A stretch of 41,305 nucleotides of DNA from positions 1 through 41,305 of the forward strand of contig JAFAPY010000053.1 of NCBI GenBank assembly GCA_019246795.1, read 5' to 3'. Each line of letters starts with the position of its first letter. Position 1 is the first letter of the stretch. The translations under genes were made by a program, and so were the position numbers. This stretch comes from Streptosporangiaceae bacterium. GTDB lineage: Bacteria > Actinomycetota > Actinomycetes > Streptosporangiales > Streptosporangiaceae. The notes below the pieces were generated by a model. That model was not told where the DNA came from. It saw only the letters and a list, made by a program, of their open reading frames with translations, and did not search any database. Shown here in pieces: positions 8,711 through 16,814 of the stretch.

Positions 8711-9358
8711 ATGGTCAAGATTCCGAAGTCAGCAGCAGCCATGCTGATGCTCATGGGGCTCGTAGCAGCCTGCAGTTCCTCCCACCCGGCCGCGTCGGGC
8801 ACTGCGTCGAGCACCTCCGCAACAGGGTCCGCGGAAGCCGCGTCGAGCGGCACGGCGACGGCGGCTGCCCCAGGCTCGGCAGGCGGCAGCACGCACAAGA
8901 CGCCAAAGAAGGACATCATTGCCGGCCTGATCAGCTTTAACGGCAAAATCAGCGTTTCCGGCGGGCAGGACCTGAATATGCCATTCACCGCTTTTCCCGG
9001 CGTCACCAGCCCGAAGGATTCCTGCGCGCGCATTGCTGCGGTCGGTACGCCTGCCGGTAAAGGACGCTCCCAGCAGTTCCAGATTCCCAGCCCGCCACAA
9101 GGCGGCAACGTGACGGTCACAGCCGAAATATTGCCTTACCGAGGTCCCGGCGCGTACCAGAAAGCCTCCCTTGTTGCCGCCGGCCCTAGCGTGGTCATCG
9201 GGAACGCCTCGTATAACCTGCTCGCGGCGGGCGCCACTGTGACAGTAACGTTCCGGGCTGACGGTTCGGGCGAGCTTACCTTCGCCGGCGCCGCAGCCGC
9301 CGACTCAGGGCAGCCCGCTCTGTCCGGCACGATCCAGTGGACCTGCTCCGTGCAGTAG
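8711..9358 (+). CDS. Secreted lipoprotein of unknown function
   Basis: The product (about 215 residues) opens with MVKIPKSAAAMLMLMGLVAACSSS: a basic n-region, a hydrophobic core and the lipobox LVAAC, so it should be lipidated on Cys and anchored outside the membrane. A Ser/Ala/Thr-rich linker (about 23-62) precedes a domain with many short beta-prone stretches and a C-terminal Cys that could pair with the Cys in SPKDSCARI. No family is recognised. ATG 8711 is chosen because GGTAGG lies 4-10 bp upstream; an in-frame ATG at 8696 would add five residues. It follows the GT2 gene by 39 bp and probably shares its transcript, so a role at the cell surface with the polysaccharide is possible. Confidence 0.7.
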   Translation: MVKIPKSAAAMLMLMGLVAACSSSHPAASGTASSTSATGSAEAASSGTATAAAPGSAGGSTHKTPKKDIIAGLISFNGKISVSGGQDLNMPFTAFPGVTSPKDSCARIAAVGTPAGKGRSQQFQIPSPPQGGNVTVTAEILPYRGPGAYQKASLVAAGPSVVIGNASYNLLAAGATVTVTFRADGSGELTFAGAAAADSGQPALSGTIQWTCSVQ

Positions 9359-9391
9359 CCGCGGATCAGCCGCGAGGCGCACGATCTCGGG

Positions 9392-10093
9392 CTAGGCAAG
9401 TTCACCCGGCCGGGTGCCTCCGGCCGCCCTGAGCAGCGAGCGGAGGATCAGCCACCCGAACAGCCATCCGCCGAGGATGTCTTCGGGCCAGTGCCGCCCC
9501 AGGTAAAGCCGTGAGCCGCCCTGGGCGGCGATCACCGTGAGCACGACGGACCACAGACCACGGCGTTCCGCTGGCAAGTTCCAGCGCTCGGCCAGCAGGT
9601 GGGCCAACAAGCCGAAGATGATGACCGTGCGGGCTGCGCCGCCTGAAGGGAAGTCCCCCGGCGGCCCCACCGAGTCCTCCTCCGGCGGCTTGCTGCCCTT
9701 CACCAGAATCTTCAGCACCTTCTGCAGGTAGACCTCGGCGGCCAGGCCGCCGGCGAGCAGCGGCAGCGGCCGCCAGTCCCGGCGCTCGTATGCCACGAGC
9801 CCGCCGACCAGCAGGGAGAACGGGACAAGCACCGGGTAGTCGCCCATGCCGGTGACCGCCTGCTCGAGACGCCGGGCAAGCCGTGGCGACCGGCGCGCGC
9901 GGACGTAGTCGTAAATCTCTCGCGACGGCCGGACTATCAGGTCTGTCTGAACGAGCCTACCGACGGCCCAGCTGATCAAGACTGTCGTCGTGCCGCCCGC
10001 GGCCAGCGCACCGGCCAGCCTTCCCGCGCGGCCGGGCCAGGCCGGCCCGGCATTGGTCGCTTTACGCACTGGATCACAATAATGTATTCGCAT
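9392..10093 (-). CDS. PAP2-superfamily membrane protein with altered active site
   Basis: A 233-residue protein with about five membrane spans and the three-block layout of type 2 phosphatidic acid phosphatases. Block 1 reads KILVKGSKP (about residues 128-136; usual KxxxxxxRP), block 2 FPSGGA (148-153; usual PSGHA), block 3 SRLYLGRHWPED (194-205; SRxxxxxHxxxD intact). The nucleophile His201 and Asp205 remain, but the block-2 His that protonates the leaving group is Gly. Family members dephosphorylate lipid phosphates such as undecaprenyl diphosphate, which fits a glycan locus, but activity here is doubtful. Its ATG overlaps that of the divergent methyltransferase in the sequence CATG; with no ribosome binding site, a GTG at 10069 is an alternative. 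Confidence 0.78.
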   Translation of the reverse strand: MRIHYCDPVRKATNAGPAWPGRAGRLAGALAAGGTTTVLISWAVGRLVQTDLIVRPSREIYDYVRARRSPRLARRLEQAVTGMGDYPVLVPFSLLVGGLVAYERRDWRPLPLLAGGLAAEVYLQKVLKILVKGSKPPEEDSVGPPGDFPSGGAARTVIIFGLLAHLLAERWNLPAERRGLWSVVLTVIAAQGGSRLYLGRHWPEDILGGWLFGWLILRSLLRAAGGTRPGELA

Positions 10094-10094
10094 G
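10080..10094 (+). promoter_or_regulatory. Candidate -10 box for leaderless transcription
   Basis: TAATGT at 10080-10085 lies seven bases before the ATG at 10092 of the methyltransferase, in an unusually AT-rich patch (10074-10088). No Shine-Dalgarno sequence precedes the ATG, so transcription may begin at or next to the start codon. No convincing -35 box was found. Confidence 0.35.
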
Positions 10095-10838
10095 GCTGAG
10101 GAGCGGGACCTGCTCGACTCGTATTTCGCTGCTTCGGAAGACAGGCAGCGTCTGTTGCGGACGACGAAGCCGTCGGACGCCCGTGGACGCGTGCTGCTAA
10201 AGCCCCTGATTCCGGTGCGCTATCGCGGGACTGGCAGGGTAATTCTTACCGACCTTGTGCGGCCGCGTGAGCGGCGCAAGGCCCGCCTGGCCGCCGGCCA
10301 GCGTGAGGTCCGTCTGCATCTTGGCTGCGGCGGTGAGCCCAAGACCGGCTGGGTTAACATCGACCTGCTTGGCGATCCTGTCGACGTGGCCTGGAATCTG
10401 GCCAGCCCGCTGCCGTTCGACTCTGGGTCAGTTGCGGCGATCTTCCACGAGCATCTGCTCGAGCATCTGCCGCTGAGAGCCGGTGACGTCTTCATGCAGG
10501 AGTGCTACCGTGTGCTGGGTCCCGGCGGGATCCTGCGCGTCGGCGTTCCTGATGCCGGCAAGCTCATCAGGTCGTACGCGGGCGACCAGAGCTACCTGAA
10601 TGACCTGCATCCCGGCAGGCCCACCGCGCTCCTTGCGGTGCAGGAACTGTTCTACTGGCATCGCCACTGCGCCATGTTCGACGCCGAGACGCTGGGCCTT
10701 CTCTTCCGGGCAAGCGGATTCCCTGATCCGCGCCCGCGCGAGTTCGGTGATACCGATTTGGACCAGGCACCCGACACCGAGCACAGGCGGGCCGAGACGC
10801 TGTACATGGAAGCCCGCAAGCCAGCCAGCCGGAGCTGA
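10092..10838 (+). CDS. Class I SAM-dependent methyltransferase
   Basis: The 248-residue product has motif I LHLGCGGEPKTGWVNIDLLG (about residues 77-96), the acidic residue Asp after strand 2, and a Methyltransf_11-like core with SVAAIFHEHLLEHLP (motif II region) and ECYRVLGPGGILRVGVPD. The His/Glu-rich EHLLEHLP segment is typical of methyltransferases and predicted methyltransferases in polysaccharide and lipid-sugar clusters. It is probably cytosolic; the acceptor is not evident. ATG 10092 shares two bases with the start codon of the divergent PAP2 gene and lacks a ribosome binding site. It closes the polysaccharide region; the following 240 bp to 11078 contain nothing recognisable apart from the RBS of the next gene. 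Confidence 0.82.
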   Translation: MAEERDLLDSYFAASEDRQRLLRTTKPSDARGRVLLKPLIPVRYRGTGRVILTDLVRPRERRKARLAAGQREVRLHLGCGGEPKTGWVNIDLLGDPVDVAWNLASPLPFDSGSVAAIFHEHLLEHLPLRAGDVFMQECYRVLGPGGILRVGVPDAGKLIRSYAGDQSYLNDLHPGRPTALLAVQELFYWHRHCAMFDAETLGLLFRASGFPDPRPREFGDTDLDQAPDTEHRRAETLYMEARKPASRS

Positions 10839-11078
10839 GCCGCAGTCCCTACCTTCACGAGGGTGTGGCGCCGACGGTAAGGCACCCCTTCGGCTCGTTC
10901 GGCGGCAGCGCGTGACGGCTGCCTGCCGATCCGGACGCCGGATGGCCTTGGCTGAGGACCGGCGAGTGTGCCGCGAAGTTCAGCGGGGTCAGCCCCTCGT
11001 GCGCCGCCGGTGTCCTGAGAGATGCTGCCAGTGTGCCCGCGCCGAAGGCGCGGGCCGCGGACGCGGCAAGGAGGCGCC

Positions 11079-12734
11079 ATGGCGAGCGACAGGGAGACAT
11101 GCGAGGTGGAACCGACGGCCCGGCGCAAGTTCTGGGGCTGGGGCCTGGAGGGGGAGGGTCTGTCCGCGGCCGAGATTGAGCAGCTTGGGGCCGCCTTCGC
11201 CGGGCGGTTCGGCATCGGCGGGATGCGCGTCACCGAGCCGCCCCGGGTCGAGGAGCTGGAGCTGCCCGCGCCGCGGCTGGCGCCGCCGGGGTCGCTCGCG
11301 GCGGCGTTCAGCGCCGATCCGTACGACCGGGCGGCCCACACCTACGGCAGGTCGTTGCGCGACCTGGTCCGCGCGTTCCGCCGTGATTACGCGCACGCGC
11401 CCGACCTGGTGGCGTTCCCCTGCGACGAGGCCGAGCTGGTGTCGGTGCTGGAGTGGTGCGGCGGCACGGGCGCCGCGGCGATCCCGTTCGGCGGCGGCTC
11501 CAGCGTGGTCGGCGGGGTCGAGCCCGACGTCGGCGACGGCTACCGCGGCGCGGTCAGCGTCGACCTGCGCCGCCTGGCCGGCGTGCTGGACGTGGACCGG
11601 ACCTCGCGGGCGGCGCGGATCGCGGCCGGCACGCTCGGCCCGGCGGTGGAGGCGCAGCTGAAGCCGCACGGCCTGACGCTGCGGCATTTCCCGCAGTCGT
11701 TTGAGTGGTCGACGCTGGGCGGGTGGATCGCCACCCGGTCCGGGGGTCATTTCGCGACGCTGCACACCCATATCGACGAGTTCGTCGAAGCCGTCCGCGT
11801 GGTGACCCCGCGCGGCGTGCTGCAGACCAGGCGGCTGCCGGCCTCCGGCGCCGGCCCGTCGGCGGAGCGGCTGTTCTGCGGGTCCGAAGGCACGCTGGGC
11901 GTGATCACGCAGGCATGGATGCGGGTCCAGCCGCGGCCGCGGTTCCGCGCGGGCGCGTCGGTGTCCTTCGCCGGCCTCGCCGATGCGGTGGCCGCAGCCC
12001 GGGAGGTCGCGCAGTCCGGGCTTGATCCGGCCAATTGTCGGCTGCTGGGCCACGAGGAGGCACTGCTGTCCGGAGCCGGTGACGGATCGCAGGCGATCCT
12101 CGTGCTCGGCTTTGAGTCCGCCGACCACGAGCTGGGGCCGTGGCTGGCCCGGGCCCTGGACATCTGCGCCAGCCATCACGGCGAGGCCCGCGACTCCGAA
12201 CGCGACCCGGCGGCGGTGTGGCGGGCCGCGTTCCTGCGCGGCCCGCACCTGCGCGACGCCCTGACCCGGCTCGGGGTCGTGCACGAGACCTTCGAGACGG
12301 CCATCACCTGGGATCGCTTCTGGGACTTCCACGAGGGCGTGCTGGCCGCTGCGGCGCAGGCGGTGCGCCGGGCGTGCGGCGGCGGCGCGGTCTCATGCCG
12401 TTTCGCATATGTGTACCCGGACGGCCCGGCGCCGTATTACTCGGTGTTCGCGCCCGGCCGCCCGGGTCAGGAGCTGGAGCAGTGGGATGAGATCAAGCTC
12501 GCCGCGTCGGAGGCGATCGCGGCGCTCGGCGGCACGATCACCCACCACCACGCAGTCGGGCGTGACCACCGGCCCTGGTACCTTCGCGAGGTGCCCCAGC
12601 TTTTCGCCGCCGCGCTCCGCAGCGCCAAGGCTGAGCTCGACCCGTCCGGGATCATGAACCCCGGCGTGCTGCTGCCGCCGACCCGAACGGTGAGCGGGCA
12701 GGACACGCCGGTCGGCAGGGCCCAGCCCGGCTAG
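11079..12734 (+). CDS. FAD-binding oxidase, alkyl-DHAP synthase-like
   Basis: This 551-residue flavoprotein has the VAO/PCMH FAD domain: DLVAFPCDEAELVSVLEW, the pyrophosphate loop IPFGGGSSVVGGVE (about residues 137-150), and the SGGHFATLHTHIDEFVEAVRV region. The C-terminal half has GGTITHHHAVGRDHRPWY, matching the His triad of alkyldihydroxyacetonephosphate synthases, and ends LDPSGIMNPGVL. AGPS enzymes exchange the acyl chain of acyl-DHAP for a fatty alcohol to begin ether lipids; many actinobacterial relatives are annotated as such, though their chemistry is seldom tested. Start ATG 11079 is preferred for its AAGGAGG at 11068-11074; an in-frame codon at 11022 is less likely. Its TAG overlaps the stop of convergent murA in CTAG. 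Confidence 0.82.
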   Translation: MASDRETCEVEPTARRKFWGWGLEGEGLSAAEIEQLGAAFAGRFGIGGMRVTEPPRVEELELPAPRLAPPGSLAAAFSADPYDRAAHTYGRSLRDLVRAFRRDYAHAPDLVAFPCDEAELVSVLEWCGGTGAAAIPFGGGSSVVGGVEPDVGDGYRGAVSVDLRRLAGVLDVDRTSRAARIAAGTLGPAVEAQLKPHGLTLRHFPQSFEWSTLGGWIATRSGGHFATLHTHIDEFVEAVRVVTPRGVLQTRRLPASGAGPSAERLFCGSEGTLGVITQAWMRVQPRPRFRAGASVSFAGLADAVAAAREVAQSGLDPANCRLLGHEEALLSGAGDGSQAILVLGFESADHELGPWLARALDICASHHGEARDSERDPAAVWRAAFLRGPHLRDALTRLGVVHETFETAITWDRFWDFHEGVLAAAAQAVRRACGGGAVSCRFAYVYPDGPAPYYSVFAPGRPGQELEQWDEIKLAASEAIAALGGTITHHHAVGRDHRPWYLREVPQLFAAALRSAKAELDPSGIMNPGVLLPPTRTVSGQDTPVGRAQPG

Positions 12735-14038
12735 GCTTCTGCGCGCCTGATCGTCAGGCCGAGCGTGGAGAACTGCTCGAACGGCCGGTGGTAGCCGCGC
12801 TCGATGTGGTGGACGCCGTGCAGCACCGAGGACCGGTCCGCGACCGCGGCGGCCAGCACCGCGGAGAACCCGGCCCGCACGTCGGGCATGGTGACCTCGG
12901 CGCCGCGCAGCTTCGACACGCCCCGGATCACCGCGGAGTGCACCGCGTTGGTGTCCTGGTAACGGCACGCCGGGCCGCCCAGGCAGGCGGCGAACACCTC
13001 GATCTCGCAACCCATCGTCTGCAGCGCGGGCACATACACCAGCCGGTTCTCGAACACGGTCTCGTGCAGCACCGACAGGCCCTCGGCCTGGGTGAACAGC
13101 ACCATCAGCGGCTGCTGCCAGTCGGTCATGAACCCGGGGTGGGTGTCGGTGTGCACCGCGGCGGGCCGCAGCGCGCCCGGCGCCGTGGCGGAGATCCACT
13201 CCTCGGTGATGTCGAACTGCGCGCCCATCTTCGCCAGCGTGGTGATCGCGGTCACCAGCCGGTCCTGCGGGCAGCCGTGCACCCGGACCTCGCCCCTGGT
13301 GACCAGCCCGGCCACCAGGTAGGAGAACGCCTCGATCCGGTCGCCGGCCAGCCGGGTGGAGGCGCCGCGCAGCCGGGGCACGCCCTCGATGACGATGCGC
13401 CGGTCCGGGCTGAGCTCGATCCGGGCGCCCATCCGCTGCAGGAACAGCGCGAGCTCCACCACCTCGGGCTCGGTGGCGGCGCCCCGCAGCACGGTCTGCC
13501 CCTCGGCCAGCACCGCGGACAGCAGCACGGTCTCGGTCGCGCCCACGCTCGGGTACGGCAGGTCGATGCGGTTGCCGCGCAGCCTGGCCGCCCGCGCGGT
13601 GATTCCGGCCGGCCCCTCTTTCACCTCGGCACCCAGCGCCCGCAGCGCCGCGAGGTGGAAGTCCACCGGCCGCCGGCCGATCGCATCCCCGCCGACCAGC
13701 GGCACGAACGCCTCGCCGGTGCGGTGCAGCAGCGGGCCGAGCATCAGGATCGGGATCCGGTTCAGCCCGGTGAACGCCTCGGGCACCCGGGCCAGGGGGG
13801 CGTCGGCCGGGGCGATCGTGATCTCGCCGCCGCAACGGCCCACCCGGTACCCCAGGGCCTCCAGCATCTCGGTGGTGATGTCGACGTCCCCGACCTCAGG
13901 GGCGTTGCGGATCACGCTCGGGGTGTCGCCAAGCATCGCCGCGACCATGTGCTTGGTCACCGCGTTCTTCGACCCGCGCACCACGATGTCGCCGCGCAGC
14001 GGCCCGGACGGCTCCACATGCCAGGTCTGCTCCCTCAC
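12731..14038 (-). CDS. murA: MurA-like UDP-GlcNAc 1-carboxyvinyltransferase with Asp in place of catalytic Cys
   Basis: The first step of peptidoglycan precursor synthesis, enolpyruvyl transfer from PEP to UDP-GlcNAc. From GTG 14038 the product has 435 residues. RGSKNAVTK (21-29) holds the UDP-GlcNAc/PEP Lys; the flexible loop reads LVGGDAIGRRPVDFHL, with Asp118 where most bacteria have Cys; HPGFMTDWQ carries the catalytic Asp. Mycobacterium tuberculosis MurA has Asp at the same place and is insensitive to fosfomycin, so the same is expected. The C-terminal third (YVPALQTMGCEIEVFAACLGG) is divergent, so this may be a second copy. A longer frame to 14128 would overlap the upstream permease and is rejected. 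Confidence 0.82.
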   Translation of the reverse strand: MREQTWHVEPSGPLRGDIVVRGSKNAVTKHMVAAMLGDTPSVIRNAPEVGDVDITTEMLEALGYRVGRCGGEITIAPADAPLARVPEAFTGLNRIPILMLGPLLHRTGEAFVPLVGGDAIGRRPVDFHLAALRALGAEVKEGPAGITARAARLRGNRIDLPYPSVGATETVLLSAVLAEGQTVLRGAATEPEVVELALFLQRMGARIELSPDRRIVIEGVPRLRGASTRLAGDRIEAFSYLVAGLVTRGEVRVHGCPQDRLVTAITTLAKMGAQFDITEEWISATAPGALRPAAVHTDTHPGFMTDWQQPLMVLFTQAEGLSVLHETVFENRLVYVPALQTMGCEIEVFAACLGGPACRYQDTNAVHSAVIRGVSKLRGAEVTMPDVRAGFSAVLAAAVADRSSVLHGVHHIERGYHRPFEQFSTLGLTIRRAEA

Positions 14039-14087
14039 GCGGAACACTGTACGGGTACGGGCGGCCCCGTCCGGTAACCCGGTGAGG

Positions 14088-15038
14088 TCAGCGCACCCGC
14101 GCGTCGTCGACAGGGCCGACAGGGTCACCCCGCGCGGCAGGCGGCATGCCGGGCGCCGCCACCGTCGGCTCGTTCGGCTGGATCATCCTGCGGCCCAGCC
14201 AGTACCCGCCGGCCACCACGACTACGGCGCCCAGCGTCACCCCGACCGCGGTGGTGCCGACCCCGACGTACTTCAGCCCGGACGCGAGGATGACCAGGGT
14301 GATCACCGGCCTGATGTAGCGGTCCGGTGCCCGCGAGGACAGCATCGCGCCCGCCAGCACCGCCGGCACGCTGCCGATCACGATCGACGCGGTCACGCCG
14401 AACTCGACGTGCCCGAACGCGAGCGCGCCCAGCGCCGCCGCCGCGGTGAGCGGGACCGCCTGGGTCAGGTCGGTGCCGACCAGCTGCCGGGCGGACAGCA
14501 GCGGGTAGGTGAACAGCAGCAGCACGATCATCAGCGACCCGGATCCCACCGAGGTCATGCCGACGATCAGCCCGCCGATCATGCCGATCGCCACGGTCGG
14601 GACCGGGCGGACCTGGACCTGGCGGACCATGGCGGTGCGCTGCCGCGCGGACCTGCGGTCCAGCACGGCACGGAACACCATCGCCGCGGCCCCGGTGAGC
14701 AGCGCGGCGCCCAGCGCGGTCTCCACGTTCTGCTGCGCGCTGTGGCCGTGCCCTACCCGGCGCAGCAGCCAGGCGCCGAAGAACGCCATCGGCACCGAGC
14801 CGAGCGTCATCCAGCCGACCAGGCGCAGGTTGACGGTCCGCTTGTGCAGGTGCACCGCCGCGCCGACCGGCCGCATCACTACGGCGGCGACCAGGTCGCT
14901 GGAGATGGCCGCGGACGGCTTGATCCCGAACAGCAGGATCAGCATCGGCGTCATCAGCGCGCCCCCGCCGGCCCCGGTCAGCCCGACGAGCAAGCCGACC
15001 ACGGCGCTGCCCAGCACGACGTAGAAATTTATGCTCAC
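14088..15038 (-). CDS. TauE/SafE-family membrane permease
   Basis: The 316-residue protein has about eight hydrophobic spans arranged as two halves. The first starts VVGLLVGLTGAGGGALMTPML and the second MIGGLIVGMTSVGSGSLMIVLLL; these paired Gly/Ser-rich repeats with inverted symmetry are the TauE/SafE (PF01925) signature. Members export sulfite, sulfoacetate or other organosulfur anions. Substrate is unknown; a link with the sulfotransferase 7 kb away would be speculation. It is upstream of murA on the same strand with a 49-bp gap, so co-transcription is possible. The C-terminus is a disordered Pro-rich tail. The start ATG 15038 is followed directly by the first span. Confidence 0.85.
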   Translation of the reverse strand: MSINFYVVLGSAVVGLLVGLTGAGGGALMTPMLILLFGIKPSAAISSDLVAAVVMRPVGAAVHLHKRTVNLRLVGWMTLGSVPMAFFGAWLLRRVGHGHSAQQNVETALGAALLTGAAAMVFRAVLDRRSARQRTAMVRQVQVRPVPTVAIGMIGGLIVGMTSVGSGSLMIVLLLFTYPLLSARQLVGTDLTQAVPLTAAAALGALAFGHVEFGVTASIVIGSVPAVLAGAMLSSRAPDRYIRPVITLVILASGLKYVGVGTTAVGVTLGAVVVVAGGYWLGRRMIQPNEPTVAAPGMPPAARGDPVGPVDDARVR

Positions 15039-15179
15039 GGGCCCCCTCGGTGCTCGCCGCCGATGAACCCCACCAGACTAATCTCGATAGTCGACATTGC
15101 AACCCCCACATTCCCAGAACGGACGGTGCTACTCGGCCCCCGGCCTGTATCTGGTGCTGGTCACCGCCGGCATGAAGGG

Positions 15180-15225
15180 GATGGTTGGCGCAACATGCCC
15201 CCGGGGTGGCGATGGTTGGCGCAAC
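15180..15225. repeat. Direct repeat with GTTG-n3-CAAC dyad, period 31
   Basis: GATGGTTGGCGCAAC occurs at 15180-15194 and again exactly at 15211-15225, spaced by 31 bp (about three helical turns). Each copy contains the dyad GTTG-GCG-CAAC. It lies in the 327-bp region between the divergent permease and ligase genes and could be a pair of operator sites; no protein is known to me for this sequence. Confidence 0.5.
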
Positions 15226-15270
15226 CTGCGCCTTCGCGGGCTCTGGGGCTGCCCCGTACCTGGCACTCGC

Positions 15271-15351
15271 CCCGACGCGCGCGCTCCAGGCAGCACTGAG
15301 CGGCCGCGCGGCGGCTTGCCCGACGCGCGCGCTCCAGACAGCACTGAGCGG
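15271..15351. repeat. 48-bp GC-rich repeat unit, 1.7 copies in tandem
   Basis: A 33-bp segment (15271-15303) recurs at 15319-15351 with one difference (G versus A at its 20th base), giving a 48-bp period. The same unit is found inverted at 36910-36972, where 55 bases match 15297-15351 with one difference, again at that position (T). The unit contains runs of alternating GC and the NotI-like GCGGCCGC core. Here it lies 15 bp upstream of the ligase start. Confidence 0.8.
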
Positions 15352-15365
15352 GTAGACAGGCAGAC

Positions 15366-16814
15366 GTGGACAAGCTGCAGCGGTACCGGGACAAGCGCGA
15401 CCCGGCGCGCACGCCCGAACCGGTTCCCGCCGGGACCCCGCAGCCGGCGGCTCCGCAGCCGGCGCACAAGGACGGCCAGGCCCGGTCGTTCGTCATCCAG
15501 GAGCATCACGCCCGGCGGCTGCACTGGGATTTCCGGCTGGAACGCGACGGCGTGCTGGTGTCCTGGGCGCTCCCGAAGGGCGTGCCGTACGACCCGGCGG
15601 CCAACCACCTGGCGGTGCACACCGAGGATCACCCGCTGGAGTACGGCAGCTTCGAGGGGGTGATCCCCAAGGGCCAGTACGGGGCGGGCCAGGTCACCAT
15701 CTGGGACCGCGGCAGCTACGAGACGGTGAAGTGGGCGCCGGACGAGGTCAAGGTCGTCCTGCACGGGCGGCGGGTGACCGGGGGCTACGTGCTGTTCCAG
15801 ACGCACGGGAACCAGTGGATGATCCACCGGGAGCGCCAGCCGCTGCCCGCCGGGCTGCGGCCGATGTCCGCCGTGTCCAGGACCGCGATGCCGGGCCACG
15901 CCCAGGACTGGGCCCTGGAGATGAAGTGGGACGGCGTCCGGGCGCTGGCGTACGTGGAACGGGGCCGGGTCCGGCTGGCCTCGCGGACCGAGCGCGACAT
16001 CACCGCCACCTACCCGGAGCTGGCCGCCCTCGGCAAGGCCACCTCGCACAAGCAGCTGCTGCTGGACGGGGAGATCGTGGTGTTCGGCGAGGAGGGCTGG
16101 CCGAGCTTCGAGGCGCTGCAGCCGCGCATGCACGTCAGCTCGCCGTCCCAGGCGGTCATGCTCGCCGGGCAGAACCCGGTCACCTACCTGGCGTTCGACC
16201 TGCTGCAGCTGGACGGCAGGCCGCTGTTCGACCTGCCGTACCGCGAGCGTCGCGACCGGCTGGAGGAGCTGGGCCTGTCCGGGGCGTACTGGCAGGCCCC
16301 GCCGTCGTTTCCCGGTGAGGACTTCCGCTCCGTGCAGGCCGTCTCGGTCGCGCACGGCATGGAGGGCGTTGTCGCCAAGCGGCTGGACTCCAGGTACCTG
16401 CCCGGCGTCCGCAGCGACCAGTGGCTGAAGATCAAGAACTCCCACCGCCAGGAGGTCATCGTGGCCGGGTACAAGCCGGGGAAGGGCAACCGGACCGGGC
16501 AGGTGGGCTCGCTGCTGGTCGGGGTGCGCGATGCCTCGGGGCGGCTGTGTTACGGCGGGCACGTCGGGACCGGGTTCAGCGCCGAGACGCTGACAATGCT
16601 GGGGGACAAGCTCGCTCCGCTGCGCCGTGCCGGCTCGCCGTTCGACGAGCCGGTCCCGCCCGAGCATGCCCGCACCGCGGTGTGGGTACAGCCACGGCTG
16701 GTGATCGACGTGACCTTCGATCGGTGGACCAAGGCGGGCCGGATGCGGGCGCCGGTGTACAAGGGGCTGCGCGACGACATTGACCCCGCGGACGTGACCC
16801 GTGAGCCTTCCTGA
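15366..16814 (+). CDS. ligD: LigD-type DNA end-joining ligase (phosphoesterase plus ATP-dependent ligase domains)
   Basis: The 482-residue protein joins two LigD modules. Residues about 41-155 are the 3'-phosphoesterase domain, with EHHARRLHWDFRLERDG holding the metal-site His, Asp and Arg and VHTEDHPLEYGSFEG a further His. Residues 178-480 are the ATP-dependent ligase: EMKWDGVRA with AMP-accepting Lys187, LLDGEIVVF, EGVVAKRLDSRY and WLKIKN, then an OB-fold. It should trim 3' ends and seal double-strand breaks in Ku-dependent NHEJ. The polymerase module, fused in mycobacterial LigD, is a separate gene overlapping by 14 bp. Start is GTG 15366 without a strong ribosome binding site. No Ku gene is present in this window. 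Confidence 0.9.
   Translation: MDKLQRYRDKRDPARTPEPVPAGTPQPAAPQPAHKDGQARSFVIQEHHARRLHWDFRLERDGVLVSWALPKGVPYDPAANHLAVHTEDHPLEYGSFEGVIPKGQYGAGQVTIWDRGSYETVKWAPDEVKVVLHGRRVTGGYVLFQTHGNQWMIHRERQPLPAGLRPMSAVSRTAMPGHAQDWALEMKWDGVRALAYVERGRVRLASRTERDITATYPELAALGKATSHKQLLLDGEIVVFGEEGWPSFEALQPRMHVSSPSQAVMLAGQNPVTYLAFDLLQLDGRPLFDLPYRERRDRLEELGLSGAYWQAPPSFPGEDFRSVQAVSVAHGMEGVVAKRLDSRYLPGVRSDQWLKIKNSHRQEVIVAGYKPGKGNRTGQVGSLLVGVRDASGRLCYGGHVGTGFSAETLTMLGDKLAPLRRAGSPFDEPVPPEHARTAVWVQPRLVIDVTFDRWTKAGRMRAPVYKGLRDDIDPADVTREPS

Noticed and set aside
10839-11078. Small minus-strand frame (10855-11100) in the gap
   Set aside because: No RBS, no family, and overlaps the RBS and start of the flavoprotein gene.
14039-14128. 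Longer N-terminus for the MurA-like protein
   Set aside because: Would overlap the upstream permease gene by 41 bp and add residues not found in the family.
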